From positions 1 to 7,741 of the forward strand of contig JANQTR010000210.1 of assembly GCA_030731635.1 (NCBI GenBank): a stretch of DNA of 7,741 bases, in the 5' to 3' direction. The position numbers and the translations under genes were made by a program. A model generated the notes under the pieces. The model was not told the DNA's origin. It worked only from the letters and a program-made list of their open reading frames with translations, and did not search any database. The stretch comes from Erythrobacter sp. (GTDB lineage Bacteria; Pseudomonadota; Alphaproteobacteria; Sphingomonadales; Sphingomonadaceae). This document shows positions 5,452 through 7,741 of the stretch, piece after piece (positions within the stretch are counted from its first letter, which is position 1; each line of letters begins with the position of its first letter).

Positions 5452-6795
5452 TCACTTCCAGGCGTGGATCGTGCCGCTATCGTCCATCAGATACAGCATT
5501 CCGTCCGCCACGATTGGCGGCAGGCTGATCGGCTGGCCAATATCGGCGAACAGCTGCGCTGATCCTTCGCCTGCGCTAACTTTCCACAACTCACCGCGCG
5601 AACTGGCGACCCACAATTGTCCGCCCGCCAGCACCGGGCCGGTCCAGAAGATCGGGCCTTTCTTGTCTTTCTCATCGCGGAAATGCTGGAGCTGCGTGAT
5701 CCAGCGCACCCGCCCGCTCGACCGGGCAATCGCCAGCAGCCGTGCGTCATCGGTCAGGGTGAAGATCCATTCGCCCGCAATCGCCGGGGTGGAAATGCCC
5801 GCCAGGTTCAATTCCCAGATGCGCTGGCCGGTGACCAGTTCATAGGCTGCCATGCGGCCGCCCTGTCCCAGAGCATAAACGCGGCCCGAATCGATGATCG
5901 GATCGGCATCAATATCGGTGATGGTGCCGACCGTGGTTGAGATGTTGGTGCGCGCCAGCGCGTCCGACCACAGCGTGCGGCCATTTTCGTAACGATAGGC
6001 CGACAATTCGCCGCTGGAATAGCCTGCAACGATGGTGCCCTGCCCGGCTGCAGGCGCAGCCACGCCGAACACGCCCGATTGCGTGGCCGATCCCGATTCG
6101 TCCCACACCAGAGCGCCATCATTGACGTTGAGTGAGATGATTTGATTGTCCTGCGTCATCACGAATAATTGCCCAAAGGCAATCGTTGGCGATCCGCGCA
6201 AGGGGCCTGCTGGCTTGACCTTCCACAGCACTTCGCCGGTATCCGCGTTGAGCGCTTCGACATTGCCGACGCCGTTGGTGGCATAAAGCCGCCCCGCATC
6301 AAAGCTGACCCCGCCGCCGAACGCGGAAGGCATCTGATCATCGGTCATTTCGTCGTCACTGAACGACCAGATGCGCGCGCCGGTGTTCTTGTCAAACGCA
6401 TGGATGACCCCGTCGGTGCCTTCGGCGAACAGCTTGTTGCCGCCCACCACGGGGGTTGACGCCAGCCGCACGCGGTTGGTCGATCCGGCGATCTGCGCTG
6501 TCCAGACCTTGGACGGGTTTTCCGGCAGGGCGAGGTGGCCGTAGGATTTGCTGGCCGCGCCGCCAACCTGCGCCCATTCGGCGTTGGCGATGACAGGCGG
6601 CAACACCACGCTGATACCGGCCAGCGCCGGATCAACCTCGGCCCCGTTTTCGATCCGCGACAGGATCGGGGTGCGGTTGCCCACCGTTGGCGTGGTCTTG
6701 TCGTCTCCGCCGCCAAACAGCCCGCCTTTGCACCCGGTCAGCGATGCCGCCATTATGCCAGCCAACAAGGCGGCGCGTGCAATTGTCATGTTCAT
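5452..6795 (-). CDS. bamB: BamB, outer membrane assembly lipoprotein (PQQ-like beta-propeller)
   Basis: BamB is the beta-propeller lipoprotein of the BAM complex that helps BamA fold beta-barrel proteins into the outer membrane. The protein begins MNMTIARAALLAGIM with a signal peptide and lipobox SLTGC (Cys about 22), and the residue after the Cys is Lys, consistent with outer-membrane sorting. After a Gly-rich linker come repeated propeller blades with the motif DxxTG-x-x-x-W, for example KNTGARIWSF, ADTGEVLWKV, VNDGALVWDE, ENGRTLWS, VTGQRIWELN and SSGRVRWIT. The last blade closes with DDSGTIHAWK at the C-terminus. Length (447) is a little above E. coli BamB (about 390). Three in-frame ATGs lie at 6798, 6795 and 6789; GGACGG upstream is too close to 6798 and fits 6795 best, 6789 also being possible. 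It is 27 nt after the TPR gene, the arrangement known for the yfgM-bamB pair. Confidence 0.93.
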   Translation of the reverse strand: MNMTIARAALLAGIMAASLTGCKGGLFGGGDDKTTPTVGNRTPILSRIENGAEVDPALAGISVVLPPVIANAEWAQVGGAASKSYGHLALPENPSKVWTAQIAGSTNRVRLASTPVVGGNKLFAEGTDGVIHAFDKNTGARIWSFSDDEMTDDQMPSAFGGGVSFDAGRLYATNGVGNVEALNADTGEVLWKVKPAGPLRGSPTIAFGQLFVMTQDNQIISLNVNDGALVWDESGSATQSGVFGVAAPAAGQGTIVAGYSSGELSAYRYENGRTLWSDALARTNISTTVGTITDIDADPIIDSGRVYALGQGGRMAAYELVTGQRIWELNLAGISTPAIAGEWIFTLTDDARLLAIARSSGRVRWITQLQHFRDEKDKKGPIFWTGPVLAGGQLWVASSRGELWKVSAGEGSAQLFADIGQPISLPPIVADGMLYLMDDSGTIHAWK

Positions 6796-6822
6796 CATAC
6801 CCGTCCGATCAAACCTGTTTGC

Positions 6823-7602
6823 TTATTCAGACGCGGCTGCGCCGGCCCCGTTGGGCCCCGCGACGCCTGCATCCTCGAGCAGTTTTTCAACATCGACCAC
6901 CGCATCGACCCCCAGCAATCCGGCCATCTGGCGGGCGCGCGATCGCAGCGTTTCGGGCTGGTCTTCATCCTTGGCAATCTGAGCGAAAATCCGCCCAGCC
7001 TCTACGCGGTTGCCACTTTCAAGATGCGCCATCGCCACCAGTTCACCAGCGCTGCCGAACCACGCATTGCCGGGTTTGGCCAGAGGCGCCAGCTGCGCGA
7101 TCACATCGGCAGGCTTCATCGTGTCGAAATTGGTGCTGACATCGCGCACGCGCGCCAGGTCGCGCAGCGCGGGCGGGGCTTCGGCATCGGCAATAATCGC
7201 CTTGAACAAGGTGGTGGCTTTGCCGGTATCGCCCTGTTCCAGCGCGGCGCTGGCTTGCAGGAACCGCCCCGCAGTGCGTGCGCCTGCCGAATTGCTATTG
7301 GTCATCAGCGGCGCGGCCTTATCGCTCGCAGTCTTGAAATCGCCCTTATTGGCAAAGTCGAGCGCCGAAACCAGCGTTTCGGACTGCGCCTCAAGCTTGC
7401 TTTCGCTAAAATGGTCCCACAGCAGATAACCGCCCAACCCGGCGATCAGCAAAGTGACCCCGCCGAGCAGTTTTACCCCTTGCGTGCGAAAAAAATTGAG
7501 CACCGCGTCTTCGCGCACGGCCTCGTCAATCTCACGGATCAGCACGTTATCTTCAGCCGAAGCGACTGAGGTTGACGGCGTAGTGGTCGGAATGCGCGCC
7601 AT
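6823..7602 (-). CDS. Membrane-anchored TPR-like protein (YfgM/TPR_21 type)
   Basis: The 259-residue protein has a cytosolic N-terminus of about 44 residues, including an acidic segment (about 17-32), one transmembrane segment at about 45-62 (LLGGVTLLIAGLGGYLLW), and a periplasmic alpha-helical domain with TPR-like repeats, for example ARTAGRFLQASAALEQGD and AGELVAMAHLESGN. The N-terminal layout LIREIDEAVREDAVLNFFRTQG followed by the membrane helix matches the YfgM-like family, whose E. coli member associates with the SecYEG translocon and periplasmic chaperones. Position directly before bamB supports this. The tail is Gly/Ala-rich (AGPNGAGAAASE). The start at 7602 has AAGGAAG (minus, 7619-7613) 10 nt upstream. 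A role in handing exported proteins toward BAM is inference from family and neighbour. Confidence 0.88.
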   Translation of the reverse strand: MARIPTTTPSTSVASAEDNVLIREIDEAVREDAVLNFFRTQGVKLLGGVTLLIAGLGGYLLWDHFSESKLEAQSETLVSALDFANKGDFKTASDKAAPLMTNSNSAGARTAGRFLQASAALEQGDTGKATTLFKAIIADAEAPPALRDLARVRDVSTNFDTMKPADVIAQLAPLAKPGNAWFGSAGELVAMAHLESGNRVEAGRIFAQIAKDEDQPETLRSRARQMAGLLGVDAVVDVEKLLEDAGVAGPNGAGAAASE

Positions 7603-7632
7603 GCGGGCCTGTCTTCCTTGTTCAGTTCATGG

Positions 7633-7648
7633 CTTGCGTTACCGCAAG
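7633..7648. other. Inverted repeat in the leader of the TPR-bamB operon
   Basis: CTTGCG-TTAC-CGCAAG is a perfect 6-bp stem with a 4-nt loop, 30 nt upstream of the ATG at 7602. No T-run follows on either strand, so it is not an evident terminator. It could be an operator or a leader hairpin near the ribosome binding site. Confidence 0.4.
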
Positions 7649-7669
7649 TGGATCAGCCGCGCTCTTTAA

Positions 7670-7728
7670 GCAGGTGCTGGCCTGCACGCAATGGCGCGCG
7701 CGCGGGCTTGCCCAAAGCGCTTGGGGCA
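7670..7728. other. Two further inverted repeats and a GC-alternating tract, no gene seen
   Basis: GCAGG-TGCTGG-CCTGC (7670-7685) is a 5-bp stem, and 7709-7728 folds as an 8-bp stem with one A-G mismatch around the palindrome AAGCGCTT. Between them is an 11-nt GC alternation (7694-7704). The stretch 7603-7741 carries no convincing coding sequence and presumably includes the promoter of the TPR-bamB operon, which I cannot place. The 7709-7728 stem might instead end a gene lying outside the window. Confidence 0.3.
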
Positions 7729-7741
7729 CGTGCTTGCGACA

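Noticed and set aside
6535..7569. Long plus-strand open frame (344 codons)
   Set aside because: It is antisense to bamB and the TPR gene, and its translation is rich in Arg, His and Gln without recognisable motifs.
7694..7704. GC alternating tract as a Z-DNA element
   Set aside because: Eleven alternating bases are unremarkable in DNA of this GC content.

Overview
The window looks like a chromosomal stretch from an alphaproteobacterium, most likely Sphingomonadales of the Erythrobacter/Sphingomonas type. The evidence is the high GC content, a plant/alphaproteobacterial-type glutamate-cysteine ligase directly after rsmE, an N-terminal UbiA fragment that reads like sphingomonad UbiA, and a BamB lipoprotein preceded by a membrane-anchored TPR-like protein. 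This placement rests on recalled family features, not on a database search. I see no rRNA, tRNA, CRISPR array, transposase or prophage gene.

Layout. (1) Minus strand, 1-442: a small four-helix membrane protein gene whose stop overlaps the start of ubiA (ATGA), with ubiA running off the left edge. (2) Plus strand, about 522-3898: a divergent single-pass membrane protein of unknown function with visibly lower GC, then rsmE (16S rRNA m3U1498 methyltransferase), gshA (glutathione biosynthesis, step 1) and a small antibiotic-biosynthesis-monooxygenase (ABM) domain protein. Gaps are 8, 84 and 15 nt, so the first two genes and the last two genes look like pairs. (3) Minus strand, 3903-7602: a TPR-like inner-membrane protein, then bamB 27 nt downstream, then, after a 136-nt gap with unusual phased repeats, a large polytopic protein with a C-terminal isoprenylcysteine-methyltransferase-like domain. 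This last gene ends tail-to-tail with the ABM gene, only 4 nt apart. (4) 7603-7741: a non-coding leader with three short inverted repeats upstream of the TPR gene.

Functionally this is mostly housekeeping: ubiquinone synthesis (ubiA), ribosome modification (rsmE), thiol redox buffering (gshA, possibly with the ABM protein) and envelope biogenesis (TPR protein and BamB). No complete novel system is evident. The items most worth a second look are the 11-bp-phased TCTA repeat array at about 5393-5436, the low-GC membrane protein gene between ubiA and rsmE, and the large fusion-like methyltransferase-family membrane protein.
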